This document shows, piece by piece, positions 9,099 to 18,682 of a DNA stretch of 51,134 bases. The notes below the pieces were generated by a model. That model searched no databases. It worked only from the letters and a program-made list of their open reading frames with translations, and had not been told where the DNA came from. Made by a program: the position numbers and the translations under genes. Position 1 is the stretch's first letter, and every line of letters starts with the position of its first letter. Source of the DNA: Comamonadaceae bacterium (GTDB lineage: Bacteria > Pseudomonadota > Gammaproteobacteria > Burkholderiales > Burkholderiaceae_C); assembly GCA_947447975.1 (NCBI GenBank), contig CANFLU010000020.1, forward strand, positions 1 through 51,134, written 5' to 3'.

Positions 9099-9782
9099 AT
9101 GCTGAAGTTGTACGTCGGAAATAAAAACTATTCCTCCTGGTCGATGCGGCCCTGGGTGGCAATGACGCAGGCAGACATTGCCTTTGAAGAGGTCTATGTC
9201 CGCTTTGACAGCTTTAGCGCACAGTCGCAATTCAAGCAGCGCATGACAGGCCTGAACCCGGCCGGCAAAGTGCCGGTGTTGCAGGATGGCGATTTGAGCA
9301 TCTGGGACACGCTGGCCATTGGCGAATACCTGGCCGAAAGCTTTCCCGAAAAACAACTTTGGCCCGCCGACAAAGCCACGCGCGCCCGCGCGCGCAGCAT
9401 TTGCGCTGAGATGCACAGTGGCTTTAGCGCTTTGCGCAGCCATTGCCCTATGAATATTGAAGCCCTCTTGCCCAATCGCGGGGCGCTCATTTGGCGCGAC
9501 CAAGCCGGCGTGCGTGCCGATGTGCAGCGCATCGTAGACATGTGGACGCAATTGCTGCAAACCCATGGCGGCCCGATGTTGTTCGGTGCATTCACCTTGG
9601 CAGACGCTTACTTTGCGCCGGTGGTGATGCGTCTGCGCAGCTATGCCTTGCCGGTACCTTCTCTGATTAGTGCGTACATGGAGCGGGTGCAAGCGCTGTC
9701 CGGCGTCCAAGCCTGGGTGCAGGCGGCGCTGGCGGAAAAAGATTTTCTGGCGTTTGAAGAGCCCTACCGGCTGCAGCCCTAA
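9099..9782 (+). CDS. Glutathione S-transferase family protein
   Basis: A 227-residue cytosolic GST-fold protein. The N-terminal thioredoxin-like domain begins MLKLYVGNKNYSSWSMRPW, where the serine in NYSSWS is the likely glutathione-activating residue. NPAGKVPVLQDGDLSIWDTLAI supplies the cis-proline and the gamma-glutamyl contact. The remainder is an all-helical domain. The pattern resembles the YfcF/zeta-like subgroup, but the substrate is unknown. A strong AGGAGG Shine-Dalgarno lies about 8 nt before the ATG, 27 bp after the transglycosylase stop, so the two are probably co-transcribed. Confidence 0.9.
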   Translation: MLKLYVGNKNYSSWSMRPWVAMTQADIAFEEVYVRFDSFSAQSQFKQRMTGLNPAGKVPVLQDGDLSIWDTLAIGEYLAESFPEKQLWPADKATRARARSICAEMHSGFSALRSHCPMNIEALLPNRGALIWRDQAGVRADVQRIVDMWTQLLQTHGGPMLFGAFTLADAYFAPVVMRLRSYALPVPSLISAYMERVQALSGVQAWVQAALAEKDFLAFEEPYRLQP

Positions 9783-9804
9783 GGGGGCCTGCGCCGCGCG
9801 CCGC

Positions 9805-11097
9805 ATGCAAACTTACCTCGTTGGTGGTGCAGTTCGTGATGCCTTGATGGGTTTGCCGGTGCGCGACCGCGATTGGGTCGTCGTTGGCAGCACGCCGCAA
9901 GCCATGGTGGATGCGGGTTTTGTCCCCGTGGGGCGGGACTTCCCGGTGTTTTTGCATCCCCACAGTAAAGAAGAATATGCACTGGCGCGTACCGAACGCA
10001 AAACCGCGCCGGGCTACCGGGGTTTTGCCATCCACGCCGATCCCGCAGTGACTTTGGAAGAGGATCTGGCGCGCCGCGACCTCAGCATCAACGCCATGGC
10101 CGTGCCCGCTGCGGCGGTGCGCCCAGACGGCACTTGCAGCGCAGCGGACATCATCGACCTCTACGGCGGCGCGCAAGACCTGGCCCATGGGGTGCTGCGC
10201 CATTGCACCGATGCATTTCGCGAAGATCCGGTGCGCATATTGCGCCTGGCGCGTTTTGCTGCACGCTTTGCGCACTTCTCAGTTTCCAGCGCAACCGTGC
10301 AACTCATGCAGGACATGGTGCAAGCGGGCGAAGTGCAGCACTTGGTGGCCGAACGCGTCTGGCAGGAACTGGCCAAAGGGCTGATGGAAGCGCAGCCCTC
10401 GCGCATGCTGACGACCTTGCGCGACTGCGCTGCGTTGGCAGTACTGCTGCCCGAGGTCGATGCACTGTGGGGCGTGCCGCAAGCGCCAGAGCACCATCCG
10501 GAAATCGATACCGGCATCCATCTGGGTATGGTGCTTGACGCAGCTGCGCGCGCGCAATCTCCCCTGGAGGTGCGCTTTGCCTGCCTGGTGCACGACTTGG
10601 GCAAAGCCACCACGCCTGCTGCACAATGGCCGCGCCATATCGGCCATGAAATGCGCAGCGTCAAGCTTTTGCGCACGCTCTGCCAGCGCTTGCGCGTGCC
10701 CCAGGCCTGCGCGGAGTTGGCCGAGGTGGTGGCACGCGAGCACGGCAATATCCACCGCAGCGCCAGCCTGGGCGCGGCCGCGACGCTGCGTTTGCTAGAG
10801 CGCTGCGATGCCTTTCGCAAGCCCGCGCGGTTTGCGCACATCGTGCAGGCCTGCGCCTGCGATGCGCGTGGACGTCTGGGCCGCGAAGACGACCCGTATC
10901 GCCAAGGCCAGCGCCTGATGGACGTATTGCAGGCCGCCTTGGCGATTGACAGCAGCGCTATCGCCCAAGCCGCTATACAGGCGGGCGCGCAAGGCCCGGC
11001 GGTGGGGCAGGCGCTTGCAAAAGCCCGGGAGGTCGCGATAGCCCGGTGGGACGCGGCTACGGATTCGGCGCTTGAAGGACCAAGGCCTTTACCCTAA
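9805..11097 (+). CDS. cca: CCA-adding tRNA nucleotidyltransferase (multifunctional, HD domain)
   Basis: A 430-residue class II nucleotidyltransferase that adds or repairs the 3'-CCA of tRNAs. The head domain starts MQTYLVGGAVRDALMG, with catalytic carboxylates D21 and D23 in VRDRDWVVVG. The RRDLSINAMA motif follows, then FREDPVRILRLARFAARF in the neck. A C-terminal HD phosphohydrolase domain (CLVHDLGKATTP, REHGNIHR) marks the multifunctional gammaproteobacterial/betaproteobacterial form. The ATG at 9805 was chosen because the family starts directly at the TYLVGGAVRD strand. It lies 22 bp after the GST gene. Confidence 0.96.
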   Translation: MQTYLVGGAVRDALMGLPVRDRDWVVVGSTPQAMVDAGFVPVGRDFPVFLHPHSKEEYALARTERKTAPGYRGFAIHADPAVTLEEDLARRDLSINAMAVPAAAVRPDGTCSAADIIDLYGGAQDLAHGVLRHCTDAFREDPVRILRLARFAARFAHFSVSSATVQLMQDMVQAGEVQHLVAERVWQELAKGLMEAQPSRMLTTLRDCAALAVLLPEVDALWGVPQAPEHHPEIDTGIHLGMVLDAAARAQSPLEVRFACLVHDLGKATTPAAQWPRHIGHEMRSVKLLRTLCQRLRVPQACAELAEVVAREHGNIHRSASLGAAATLRLLERCDAFRKPARFAHIVQACACDARGRLGREDDPYRQGQRLMDVLQAALAIDSSAIAQAAIQAGAQGPAVGQALAKAREVAIARWDAATDSALEGPRPLP

Positions 11098-11207
11098 GGC
11101 ACGAGGGAATGGTTTGCTCTACCGGCGCGCAGCGAGGAATGCCGCGCGAGGAAAAAAAGGGGTTTTGCAGCTCCGCCGTGGCTATCGTGGCGATGCAAGC
11201 GCTCGGT

Positions 11208-12200
11208 TTACAAAACCAGCGCCAGCGCGGCATAGTCGCCGACGGACTCACCCAGGCCGGCCGGCACGATCTCCACGCCGCTGGTCAAGGCGGGCAGTTT
11301 GCTGCCAATCTGGGCACGCAGGCGCGGTAGCAACAAGTCTTGCTGGCGCCAGAACACGGAGCCGCCCATGCTGATGCGCTGCACATCGAGCGTGGCAATC
11401 AGGTTGAACAGCAGGCGGCCCATGACAGAGCAAAGCCCATCGACAATTTCCAGCGCGTCGGCCCGGCCCTGGCGCGCTGCCGCAAACAATTGCGCTGCAT
11501 CGCTAAAACCAAGTCCTGCAAAGCGCCGTGCCATCGCGTTACCGGCAATCAAAGCCTCCACATCGCCGATATTGCCGCAGCCGCACAAGGCGTCGTTGTT
11601 ATCGCTGACAAAGCTGTGGCCCCAATGGCCGGCATTGCCGTTTTTGCCGCGCAAGGCGCGCCCGTCCACGCACACCCCCACGCCGATGCCGGTGCTCCAG
11701 GTCACGTAGGCGCAATGGTCCAGTCCTTGCAGTGCGCCCCAGCGGCGTTCCGCCTCCAGCGCCCCCACACCGTCGTTTTCCACGCGCACTTTGGTGAAGG
11801 CGCGGCGCAGTGGCGCTTCCAGCAGCGCCGTGGTCCAGTCATTGGGTAGGCCGCGCGCGGTGCCGGCGATGCCGCCGCAAATATTGGGCGCCGCCAACTC
11901 CACCATGCCGTCTTGCAATACAAAAGGCCCGCAGGAAACGACGCCGACGGTGCCCAAGGCCTCTTTGGCCATACCGCATTGGGCGCAGCCTTGTTCGATC
12001 ATGCGGATCACTTGCTGCGCCAGCGCGTCCGATGCGCCGACTTTGGCGGTGGGCTCAGTCCATTTGCCGCAAATGCCGCTGGCATCGGCGATGGTGAGCG
12101 CGACCTTGGTTCCGCCAATATCGACGCAAGCAACCGGCGCCATGCCTGTGGGAAAGCGGAGTTGAAAACCGGGCGTGGGCTGATCCATGAACGTAGGCAA
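11208..12200 (-). CDS. ROK-family sugar kinase-like protein
   Basis: A 330-residue ROK-family protein. It shows the ATP-binding DIGGTK motif (residues 27-32), the likely catalytic Asp in VENDGVGA (D143), and GHWGH followed by a zinc-knuckle-like CGCGNIGDVE. In most ROK kinases the knuckle is CxCGxxGCxE. Here the third cysteine is Asp213, so zinc binding may be altered. The substrate is probably a hexose or amino-sugar, but this is not decidable. The gene is convergent with cca. The true start could be Met5 (12188) or Met20 instead. Confidence 0.82.
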   Translation of the reverse strand: MPTFMDQPTPGFQLRFPTGMAPVACVDIGGTKVALTIADASGICGKWTEPTAKVGASDALAQQVIRMIEQGCAQCGMAKEALGTVGVVSCGPFVLQDGMVELAAPNICGGIAGTARGLPNDWTTALLEAPLRRAFTKVRVENDGVGALEAERRWGALQGLDHCAYVTWSTGIGVGVCVDGRALRGKNGNAGHWGHSFVSDNNDALCGCGNIGDVEALIAGNAMARRFAGLGFSDAAQLFAAARQGRADALEIVDGLCSVMGRLLFNLIATLDVQRISMGGSVFWRQQDLLLPRLRAQIGSKLPALTSGVEIVPAGLGESVGDYAALALVL

Positions 12201-12344
12201 TAAAGGGTTACAGCCGCTAATGCTAACGCCCCGCCCGCCGCGGCGTTACCGGCGGGTTACCGGTGCTTGCGGTGGCCGCCTGGCAGGTGCGAGGGCGGAT
12301 GGGCCGTGGCGTGGCGCTTGTCAACCGCGCTGAGTTTGGCGGAT

Positions 12345-13469
12345 TCACAAATAGTGCATGCGGTCGCCGCGCGCAAAGCCCAAGGGCGTCCAGGGAGATC
12401 CTTGGCCCAGCGCCAGCACTTTGAAAAGTTCGCCCATTTCATGTTCCAGTAGCAGCGTCTGTGCCGCCACCCGCACGGGCAAAGGCGCCGCTTGCATCAA
12501 GTCCACGATGCCGCAGTTCATCAGGAAATGCGCCTGGCTGGTGTAGCCCAGGACTTCCATGCCGGCGTCCTGCGCTGCCAGCGCGATAGCGCTGAAGTTG
12601 ACATGGGCGGTGATGTCTTTGTGACCTACCAGGCTCAGCGGGTCGCTATCGCTTTGGTGCGCGCGGTGGCACATCACCGTGCCACCTGCGCGCTGCGGGT
12701 GGTAATACTCGCTTTCGCTAAAGCCATAGTCGATGAACAATGCACAACCCTTGCGCACACGCTGCGCCAGGGAGCGGACAAAGGCTTGCGCTTGCGGGTG
12801 GATTTCGGTAAGGTAATCGTGCGCGCCCTCGGGCTCGACCGGGGGGCGCAGCGCGGTCGGGCGGTCCTGCCAGGCGAACACAGGCTGCGCAGCGCTTGGC
12901 GGATTGGCTGCGGTTGCGATACCCACACCACGTTCAAACCACGTGCCATCGCATCGGGCCAGTAGTTGCACCGGCATGGCATCGAGCACTTCATTGCCAA
13001 CTACCACACCGTCTATATGGGTCGGCCAGTTTTGCGCCCAGTGCACCAGATTCCCGAAGGGCGCCAGGCGCTGTTGTTGGCGCTGCGTCAGCGCGGCCGA
13101 TACATCGACGATGGTGTAACGGGTAAGCCGCACACCCATCTGCGCCAAAGCGCTAAGTAATTGTTCCGCCAATGCGCCGCTGCCCGCGCCAAACTCCCAA
13201 ACCTCGGTGGTATCGGTGTGGGCTAGGGCCTGCGCTACTTGCTTGGCCAGGGCGTAACCAAACAGCGGACTGATCTCCGGCGCGGTGACAAAATCACTGC
13301 CATCGCGACCCGGCAGGGCGCCAAATTTCAATGAATCGTGGGCGTAATAGCCAAGGCCCGGCGTGTACAACGCCAATTCCATGAATCGGTCAAAACCAAT
13401 CCAGCCACCCGCAGCAGCAATGGCGTTGCACAGGGACTGCTCCAGGGCGCTTAAGGGGTGAGGGGGCAT
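12345..13469 (-). CDS. MidA/NDUFAF7-type SAM-dependent methyltransferase
   Basis: About 374 residues. The family (PF02636) includes NDUFAF7, which methylates an arginine of respiratory complex I; bacterial roles are less clear. Motifs are MELALYTPGLGYYAH near the N-terminus, DFVTAPEISPLFG, the SAM-binding EFGAGSGALAEQLL, and VVGNEVLDAMPVQLL. The start at Met in MPPHPLSALEQ (13469) fits the family better than the upstream in-frame ATG at 13547, whose extra 26 residues look non-coding. It is divergent from the SDR gene. Confidence 0.88.
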   Translation of the reverse strand: MPPHPLSALEQSLCNAIAAAGGWIGFDRFMELALYTPGLGYYAHDSLKFGALPGRDGSDFVTAPEISPLFGYALAKQVAQALAHTDTTEVWEFGAGSGALAEQLLSALAQMGVRLTRYTIVDVSAALTQRQQQRLAPFGNLVHWAQNWPTHIDGVVVGNEVLDAMPVQLLARCDGTWFERGVGIATAANPPSAAQPVFAWQDRPTALRPPVEPEGAHDYLTEIHPQAQAFVRSLAQRVRKGCALFIDYGFSESEYYHPQRAGGTVMCHRAHQSDSDPLSLVGHKDITAHVNFSAIALAAQDAGMEVLGYTSQAHFLMNCGIVDLMQAAPLPVRVAAQTLLLEHEMGELFKVLALGQGSPWTPLGFARGDRMHYL

Positions 13470-13580
13470 CGTTAAACTCAGGGGCGCTGCCGCAGGGCAG
13501 GGTGGGCCGCATTGTCCCCCATGCGCACGCAGCGGCGGCGCATGCACCCGCTACGCCAACCTAGGAAAACACCAGACCCC

Positions 13581-14387
13581 ATGCAGGACAGCGTATTAAT
13601 TACCGGAGGCTCCCAGCGTCTAGGCCGTGAATTGGTTCTGGCCTTCGCGCGCGCCGGCTGGCATGTCTGGTGCCATTACGGACATTCTGCGCAGGCGGCG
13701 CAGCGGCTTCAAGCCGAACTGCGCGCCCAGGGGCTGGCGGTCGACGTGGTCGGTGCTGATTTGTCCCAGGAGACGCAAGTGCTGGCCATGATGGCGCACA
13801 TCGTTCAGCAGCGCGGCCCCTTGCGGGCTGTGGTGAATAACGCCTCCTTATTCGAGCCCGATACCGGTGTGGACTTTGACCCGGCGCTGCTGCGCAGGCA
13901 GATGGAAGTCAATGTGGTGGCGCCTTTGCTGCTTGGGCGTGAGTTGACACGCCAGCAAGCACTACGCGGCGATGATGGCGAGGTACGCGATGCCTGCCTT
14001 ATTCATGTGCTGGACCAGAAAGTGTTCAATCTGAACCCCGACTATTTTTCTTACACCACCACCAAGCTGGCGCTCGAGCGCAGCGTGGATTTGCAAGCCC
14101 AGGCGCTGGCGCCCGGCGTGCGGGTGTGCGGCGTCGCACCGGGCTTGATCTACCTGAGCGGGCCGCAGTCGCAGGAAAATTTCGAGCGTGCCAGCCGCGT
14201 CAATCTGATGCGCCGCGCCACGCCTGCGTCCGATGTGGCTGCGACCTGTGTGTTCCTCGCCCAGACCCGCTCCATCACGGGCGTCACCGTCTGCGTGGAC
14301 AATGGCCAACACCTGGTCCCCCTGGCGCGCGATGTGATGTTTGCCGCCGAAACGCTTGCGCAGGAAGTCCCCCATGCAAAATTTTGA
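13581..14387 (+). CDS. Pteridine-reductase-like short-chain dehydrogenase (FolM/PTR1 type)
   Basis: A 268-residue SDR. The cofactor loop reads ITGGSQRLG, i.e. TGxxxRxG. That pattern is diagnostic of pteridine reductases (PTR1, FolM), whereas classical SDRs have TGxxxGxG. VNNASLFEPD corresponds to the NNAS motif and YFSYTTTK supplies the catalytic YxxxK. It is likely an NADPH-dependent reductase of dihydromonapterin or dihydrofolate. Its stop overlaps the start of a FolB-like gene by 14 bp and a second FolB gene follows, which supports a pterin role. Confidence 0.85.
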   Translation: MQDSVLITGGSQRLGRELVLAFARAGWHVWCHYGHSAQAAQRLQAELRAQGLAVDVVGADLSQETQVLAMMAHIVQQRGPLRAVVNNASLFEPDTGVDFDPALLRRQMEVNVVAPLLLGRELTRQQALRGDDGEVRDACLIHVLDQKVFNLNPDYFSYTTTKLALERSVDLQAQALAPGVRVCGVAPGLIYLSGPQSQENFERASRVNLMRRATPASDVAATCVFLAQTRSITGVTVCVDNGQHLVPLARDVMFAAETLAQEVPHAKF

Positions 14388-14787
14388 AGTGCAGTTGTTG
14401 CGTGATTGCCGCAAACTGTTTTTGCGCGGCTTTGAGCTGCAAGTGCGCATCGGCATCCATGACTTTGAATTGCAGGGCTCGCAGCGCATGCGCTTTGATG
14501 TGGATTTGTATGTGCCTTACGTCCACTCCAGTCCGACGCAGGACCGCATTGAAGAAATTGTGGACTACGACTTTGTACGCGACACCATAGGCCGCTTGTG
14601 TGCCAGTGGCCATATCAATTTGCAGGAAACCTTGTGCGATGCGATCGCCCAAGCGCTGCTGGGCCATGCGCAGGTCGCCGCCGTGCGGGTAAGCACCTGC
14701 AAACCCGATGTGTACCCGGATTGCGATGCCGTAGGGGTTGAAGTGTTCCGGCATCGGGATACGGTAGCTGCCGCCTCATCCGTGTAA
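14374..14787 (+). CDS. FolB/FolX-like dihydroneopterin aldolase/epimerase (copy 1)
   Basis: A 137-residue tunnel-fold protein. Conserved positions of the dihydroneopterin aldolase/epimerase family are present: Glu in IGIHDFEL, Tyr in VDYDFV, the pterin-anchoring Glu in LQETLCDAIA, and Lys in VSTCKPD. It overlaps the SDR gene by 14 bp, so translation is probably coupled. With a second FolB directly downstream, one copy may act as an aldolase (folate) and the other as an epimerase (monapterin), but which is which cannot be told by eye. Confidence 0.82.
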   Translation: MQNFEVQLLRDCRKLFLRGFELQVRIGIHDFELQGSQRMRFDVDLYVPYVHSSPTQDRIEEIVDYDFVRDTIGRLCASGHINLQETLCDAIAQALLGHAQVAAVRVSTCKPDVYPDCDAVGVEVFRHRDTVAAASSV

Positions 14788-14816
14788 GCCATACCACTAT
14801 TTTTCAGGAATTATCC

Positions 14817-15203
14817 ATGGCGACATCTTCCGCCGCTTCGTTTCGGGGCAAGCAAACGCTGACTTTGACGGGTCTGCGTTTTGAGGCCAATCTTGGCATT
14901 CTCGAATCCGAGCTGCTCGCTCCCCAGCCCATCCAGGTCGATGCCGAGTTGCACCTGGGCGCGCAACCTTTGCTGCCCACGGACGACGATATCAACCATG
15001 TGCTGGACTACCGCAAGGTACGCCAAATCATCATCGCCGAATGCACCGCCGAGCACGTCAATTTGCTCGAAAGCCTGATCGGCAAGTTGGCCAACCGTTT
15101 GCTGCAATTGCCGGGGGTGGTGGGTGTGCGTGTGAAAATCGCCAAGTTAAAAATATTTGACGATTGCGAAGTAGCCATCCGGGTGGAAACCGGCCAGTGG
15201 TAA
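14817..15203 (+). CDS. folB: Dihydroneopterin aldolase (FolB, copy 2)
   Basis: A 128-residue FolB-family protein, diverged from its upstream neighbour. Family positions are kept: Glu in NLGILESE, Tyr in LDYRKVR, Glu in [11 protein letters not shown] and Lys in VKIAKLKI. The predicted reaction is 7,8-dihydroneopterin to 6-hydroxymethyl-dihydropterin plus glycolaldehyde. An AGGA Shine-Dalgarno precedes the ATG. It lies 29 bp after copy 1 and 14 bp before ttcA, so all four plus-strand genes 13581-16180 look like one operon. Confidence 0.82.
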   Translation: MATSSAASFRGKQTLTLTGLRFEANLGILESELLAPQPIQVDAELHLGAQPLLPTDDDINHVLDYRKVRQIIIAECTAEHVNLLESLIGKLANRLLQLPGVVGVRVKIAKLKIFDDCEVAIRVETGQW

Positions 15204-15217
15204 ACCAAGGAATAGCG

Positions 15218-16180
15218 ATGTTGACCGAAGCCCCCGTCCCTGCGCAGACCAAGAGCGCCCCCCACGCGGCGCCCCCGGTGCGCGATGCGGCAGAACGCGC
15301 CGCCCACGAAACCCACAAGCTGGAAAAACGTCTGTGCCGTCAGGTGGGTCAGGCCATCATGGACTTTGGCATGATCGAAGAGGGCGATCGCGTGATGGTC
15401 TGCGTCTCGGGCGGCAAAGACAGCTACGGCATGCTCGATATCCTGCTCAAAATGCAGCAGCGTGCACCGATCAACTTTGAACTCATCGCCGTCAACCTGG
15501 ACCAAAAACAGCCCGGCTTTCCAGACCATGTCTTGCCCGCTTACCTCCAGCAACTGGGCGTGCCCTTTCACATCGAGACGCAGGACACCTACAGCATTGT
15601 CAAAAAGGTAATCCCCGAAGGCAAAACCATGTGCAGCCTGTGCAGCCGCTTGCGCCGGGGCATTTTGTACCGTGTGGCCGACGAGTTAAAAGTGACCAAG
15701 ATCGCACTGGGCCACCACCGCGACGATATGTTGCAAACCTTTTTCTTAAATATGTTTTTCGGTGGCAAGCTCAAGGGCATGCCGCCTAAGCTGGTGAGCG
15801 ACGACGGCGGCCACATCGTCATCCGGCCCCTGGCGTATGTAGCCGAAAAAGACCTGACGCGCTGGGCCACGCACCGGCAATTTCCCATCATCCCGTGTAC
15901 CCTGTGCGGCAGCCAAGAAAACCTGCAACGCAAACAAATCGGCAATATGTTGCGCGACTGGGAGAAGCAATACCCCGGCCGTATTGAAAGCATGTTTACC
16001 GCCTTGCAAAACGTGGTGCCTTCGCATTTGATGGACACCGCACGCCACGACTTCAAAAATATCCAGACCACCGGCGTGCCGCAGGTCGATGGCGACAAGG
16101 CTTTCGACGCCGAGGACCTGCCGGCCCTGCCATTGCATGGCCTGCCTGCACTGGGCGCGGTGCAATGGTCCGACCGCTAA
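15218..16180 (+). CDS. ttcA: tRNA 2-thiocytidine(32) synthetase TtcA
   Basis: A 320-residue cytoplasmic tRNA-thiolating enzyme that uses ATP and a [4Fe-4S] cluster to convert C32 to s2C32. The PP-loop SGGKDS is at 64-69. The cluster cysteines are in [10 protein letters not shown] (C139, C142) and CTLCGS (C227, C230). The GHHRDD motif is also present. The ATG at 15218 has AAGGA upstream and lies just after the folB stop; an upstream in-frame ATG at 15164 would overlap folB. Confidence 0.96.
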   Translation: MLTEAPVPAQTKSAPHAAPPVRDAAERAAHETHKLEKRLCRQVGQAIMDFGMIEEGDRVMVCVSGGKDSYGMLDILLKMQQRAPINFELIAVNLDQKQPGFPDHVLPAYLQQLGVPFHIETQDTYSIVKKVIPEGKTMCSLCSRLRRGILYRVADELKVTKIALGHHRDDMLQTFFLNMFFGGKLKGMPPKLVSDDGGHIVIRPLAYVAEKDLTRWATHRQFPIIPCTLCGSQENLQRKQIGNMLRDWEKQYPGRIESMFTALQNVVPSHLMDTARHDFKNIQTTGVPQVDGDKAFDAEDLPALPLHGLPALGAVQWSDR

Positions 16181-16197
16181 GGCTGAGCTAGGCATTT

Positions 16198-16806
16198 ATG
16201 CGTGTACTGATGCGTTTGACATTGCGGCTTGGTTTACTGGTGTGCATAGGCGCATTGAGCGCGTGCGCCAGCACCCGGTTGATCGACAGCGAAGTGCGCA
16301 GTTTTCGCAGTGGGACGCCGGACCTGGCTGCGGCAAGCTACCAATTTGAACGCCTGCCCTCGCAGCAAGCGGACGCGGTGGCGCAGGCGCAGCGAGAAAG
16401 TTGGGCGATACCAGTGTTGCAGCGCATGGGTTTGACGTTGACTAGCGGGGTGCCGCGCTATACCTTGCAACTGGCTGTGGCTAGTGAGCAGGTGATGCGT
16501 AGCGAACCGGTTTTCTTGCGGCGTTGGGGGATGTTTGGGGGTGGCCCGGCCTTGGCATTGCCCTCCTTGCGTCTGCCCTTGGAGCCTTCTTTGTATCGCT
16601 TTCAAGTGCAAGTCTTGGTGCGTGATGCCGTCAGCCGCGAGGTGGTGTACGAGGCTTCAGGCCAGCACACCGGCCCCTGGAGCGATCAGGCGAATATCTT
16701 GCCCGCCGTGCTGCTGGCTGCGCTGCGCGATTTTCCGCAGGGCACTTCCGGCCCCAGTACGGTCAAGGTGGAAGTCGGTCCGGGCGGCATGGAGCTGCGC
16801 CCATGA
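16198..16806 (+). CDS. DUF4136-domain lipoprotein
   Basis: A 202-residue predicted lipoprotein. The signal peptide ends in a lipobox LSAC with Cys23. The mature part fits the DUF4136 pattern: a short strand-rich N-terminus with YQFERLPS, a middle PRYTLQLAV strand, and YRFQVQVLVRDAVSREVVYEA. The function is unknown. The stop codon overlaps the next start (ATGA at 16803-16806), so it is translationally coupled to the histidine phosphatase. Confidence 0.85.
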   Translation: MRVLMRLTLRLGLLVCIGALSACASTRLIDSEVRSFRSGTPDLAAASYQFERLPSQQADAVAQAQRESWAIPVLQRMGLTLTSGVPRYTLQLAVASEQVMRSEPVFLRRWGMFGGGPALALPSLRLPLEPSLYRFQVQVLVRDAVSREVVYEASGQHTGPWSDQANILPAVLLAALRDFPQGTSGPSTVKVEVGPGGMELRP

Positions 16807-17474
16807 GCAGCAGCGCCCCGTCTAGCCAGTCACCCACCCGTATTACCGCCGTACGCCATGGCGAAACCGCTTGGAATGCCATCACGCGATTACAAGGTCA
16901 GTTGGATATCGACCTCAACGACCTAGGCCGCTGGCAGGCCGAGCGCACGGGTGCGGCCTTGGTCGATAGCGGGCTCCAAGTGATTTACAGCAGCGACCTC
17001 TGCCGCGCCCACCATACCGCGCAGGCGATCGCAAGGCACAGTGGTATCGCCTTGCCTGCCATCCGCGTCCACCCGGGCTTGCGCGAGCGTTGCTTTGGCC
17101 GGTTCGAAGGGCTGACTTATGCGCAGGTGGGGGAATTGCACCCCGAGGACGCATTACGCTGGAAACAGCGCGACCCGGCCTGGGCGCCGCCCGGCGGTGA
17201 AAGCCAAACCGAGGTGTTTGCGCGGGTGCACCTGGCGATGGACGCCATCGCAGCGCAGCATCCCGGCGAACATATTGCCATCGTGACGCATGGCGGCGTG
17301 CTAGATGTGTTCTACCGCCTGGCCACCGGACAAGGCATAAGTGCGGCGCGCACCTGGGACTTGGGTAATTGCGCCATCAACCGCTTGTTGTGGACGCCGC
17401 AGGCCCTGACTTTGGTAGGCTGGGCCGATACCGGGCATCTGGACCACGGCCCGCGCGATGAATTCGGTGCTTAG
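16803..17474 (+). CDS. Histidine phosphatase (phosphoglycerate-mutase-like, GpmB/CobC type)
   Basis: A 223-residue branch-1 histidine phosphatase. The phosphohistidine motif is VRHGETAWN. YSSDLCRAHHTAQAIA is the second conserved segment and IVTHGGVLDVFYR supplies the second catalytic histidine. The acidic loop LRERCFGRFEGLTYAQV is typical of small-molecule phosphatases such as GpmB, PhoE and CobC. The substrate is uncertain; with no cobalamin genes nearby CobC is not supported. The start overlaps the DUF4136 stop. Confidence 0.88.
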   Translation: MSSSAPSSQSPTRITAVRHGETAWNAITRLQGQLDIDLNDLGRWQAERTGAALVDSGLQVIYSSDLCRAHHTAQAIARHSGIALPAIRVHPGLRERCFGRFEGLTYAQVGELHPEDALRWKQRDPAWAPPGGESQTEVFARVHLAMDAIAAQHPGEHIAIVTHGGVLDVFYRLATGQGISAARTWDLGNCAINRLLWTPQALTLVGWADTGHLDHGPRDEFGA

Positions 17475-17542
17475 GCGCGTCAAACCTGGCTTGCAGGGTT
17501 TATCCCGCTGCCCCATTCGTGTGGAGGGACCACAATAGGCCT

Positions 17543-18682
17543 ATGTCCAAAATCATTGTTTTTGCATTCCCGGTATTTCTGGCGGCGATGGCCTTAGAAA
17601 TATGGTGGGATAGTCGCCAACGAAGCAACGGCGCCCTTGCACGCAGTAGCTACGCTTTTAGTGACACGCTCAACAGCCTGAGCCTGGGTCTGCTCAGCCA
17701 GGTAGTCGGTGTACTGGCCAAATTCATCGGCATTGCGGCGTATGCCTGGGTGTTTGAGCGCATCGCTCTGTTTCCAGATGCCGATGTGTGGAACCATTGG
17801 TACGGCTGGCTCGGCGCCCTCTTGCTCTACGATCTGTGCTACTACTGGCTGCACCGCGCCGGGCATGAAGTGGCTGTTTTCTGGGCCGCGCATGTGGTGC
17901 ACCACCAAAGCCAAGAGTACAACCTGTCCACCGCCTTGCGCCAGACCTCCAGCGGGGGGCTACTGGGCTGGTTGTTTTACCTGCCGCTGGCCCTGCTCGG
18001 GGTGCCACCGCTCTTATTTGGCATCGTGGCGCTGGTAGATTTGCTTTATCAGTTTTGGGTGCATACCGAACATGTGGGCAAGCTCGGCTGGTTTGACCGC
18101 GTGTTTTGTTCACCCAGCAACCATCGCGTTCACCACGCGGTGAATGATGGCTACGTGGACCGTAACTATGGTGGCTTATTGGTCGTATGGGATCGGCTTT
18201 TCGGCACATTCCAAGAAGAGCACGACCTCTGCGTATATGGCACCCGCGCACCGCTCAATAGCTGGGATCCGCTGTGGGCCAATTTGGAGGTCTATGCCGG
18301 TTTAGCCGCTGCTGCATGGCGTATGCCGCGCTGGCGCGACAAACTGCTCGTCTGGTTCAAACCTCCTGGCTGGCAGCCTCCCGGTGCCCCGCCTCAGGCC
18401 CGTTTTGACATAGCGCAGGTGCGGCGCTTTGACCCGCCCTTGAATCCGCAGCAGCGTTGGTTTGCCTCCTTCCAATACCTCGGCTTGATGGCGGTCAGTA
18501 CCGTTTTTTTATGGCATGCCGATGCCATGCCTTGGCGGGATGCGGCGCTGTATTGCGCCGCATTGTGCGCTGCCGCTTGGGCGATGGGCGCTTACCTACA
18601 AGGCCGTTTGCGTGCCCTAGAAACCTTGGCAGTGCAAGCAGCAGGTTTGGCGCTGCTAGGCGGCTTGGGTCTTTGGACCTAA
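17543..18682 (+). CDS. Sterol desaturase / fatty acid hydroxylase family membrane protein
   Basis: A 379-residue integral membrane di-iron oxygenase-like protein. Three histidine clusters are visible: [17 protein letters not shown] and [19 protein letters not shown], the metal ligands of the PF04116 family. There are hydrophobic segments at the N-terminus and around [23 protein letters not shown]-terminal extension with further hydrophobic helices ([27 protein letters not shown]) follows the catalytic domain. Its lipid substrate is unknown. The stop overlaps the convergent ruvB stop by 4 bp. Confidence 0.87.
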   Translation: MSKIIVFAFPVFLAAMALEIWWDSRQRSNGALARSSYAFSDTLNSLSLGLLSQVVGVLAKFIGIAAYAWVFERIALFPDADVWNHWYGWLGALLLYDLCYYWLHRAGHEVAVFWAAHVVHHQSQEYNLSTALRQTSSGGLLGWLFYLPLALLGVPPLLFGIVALVDLLYQFWVHTEHVGKLGWFDRVFCSPSNHRVHHAVNDGYVDRNYGGLLVVWDRLFGTFQEEHDLCVYGTRAPLNSWDPLWANLEVYAGLAAAAWRMPRWRDKLLVWFKPPGWQPPGAPPQARFDIAQVRRFDPPLNPQQRWFASFQYLGLMAVSTVFLWHADAMPWRDAALYCAALCAAAWAMGAYLQGRLRALETLAVQAAGLALLGGLGLWT

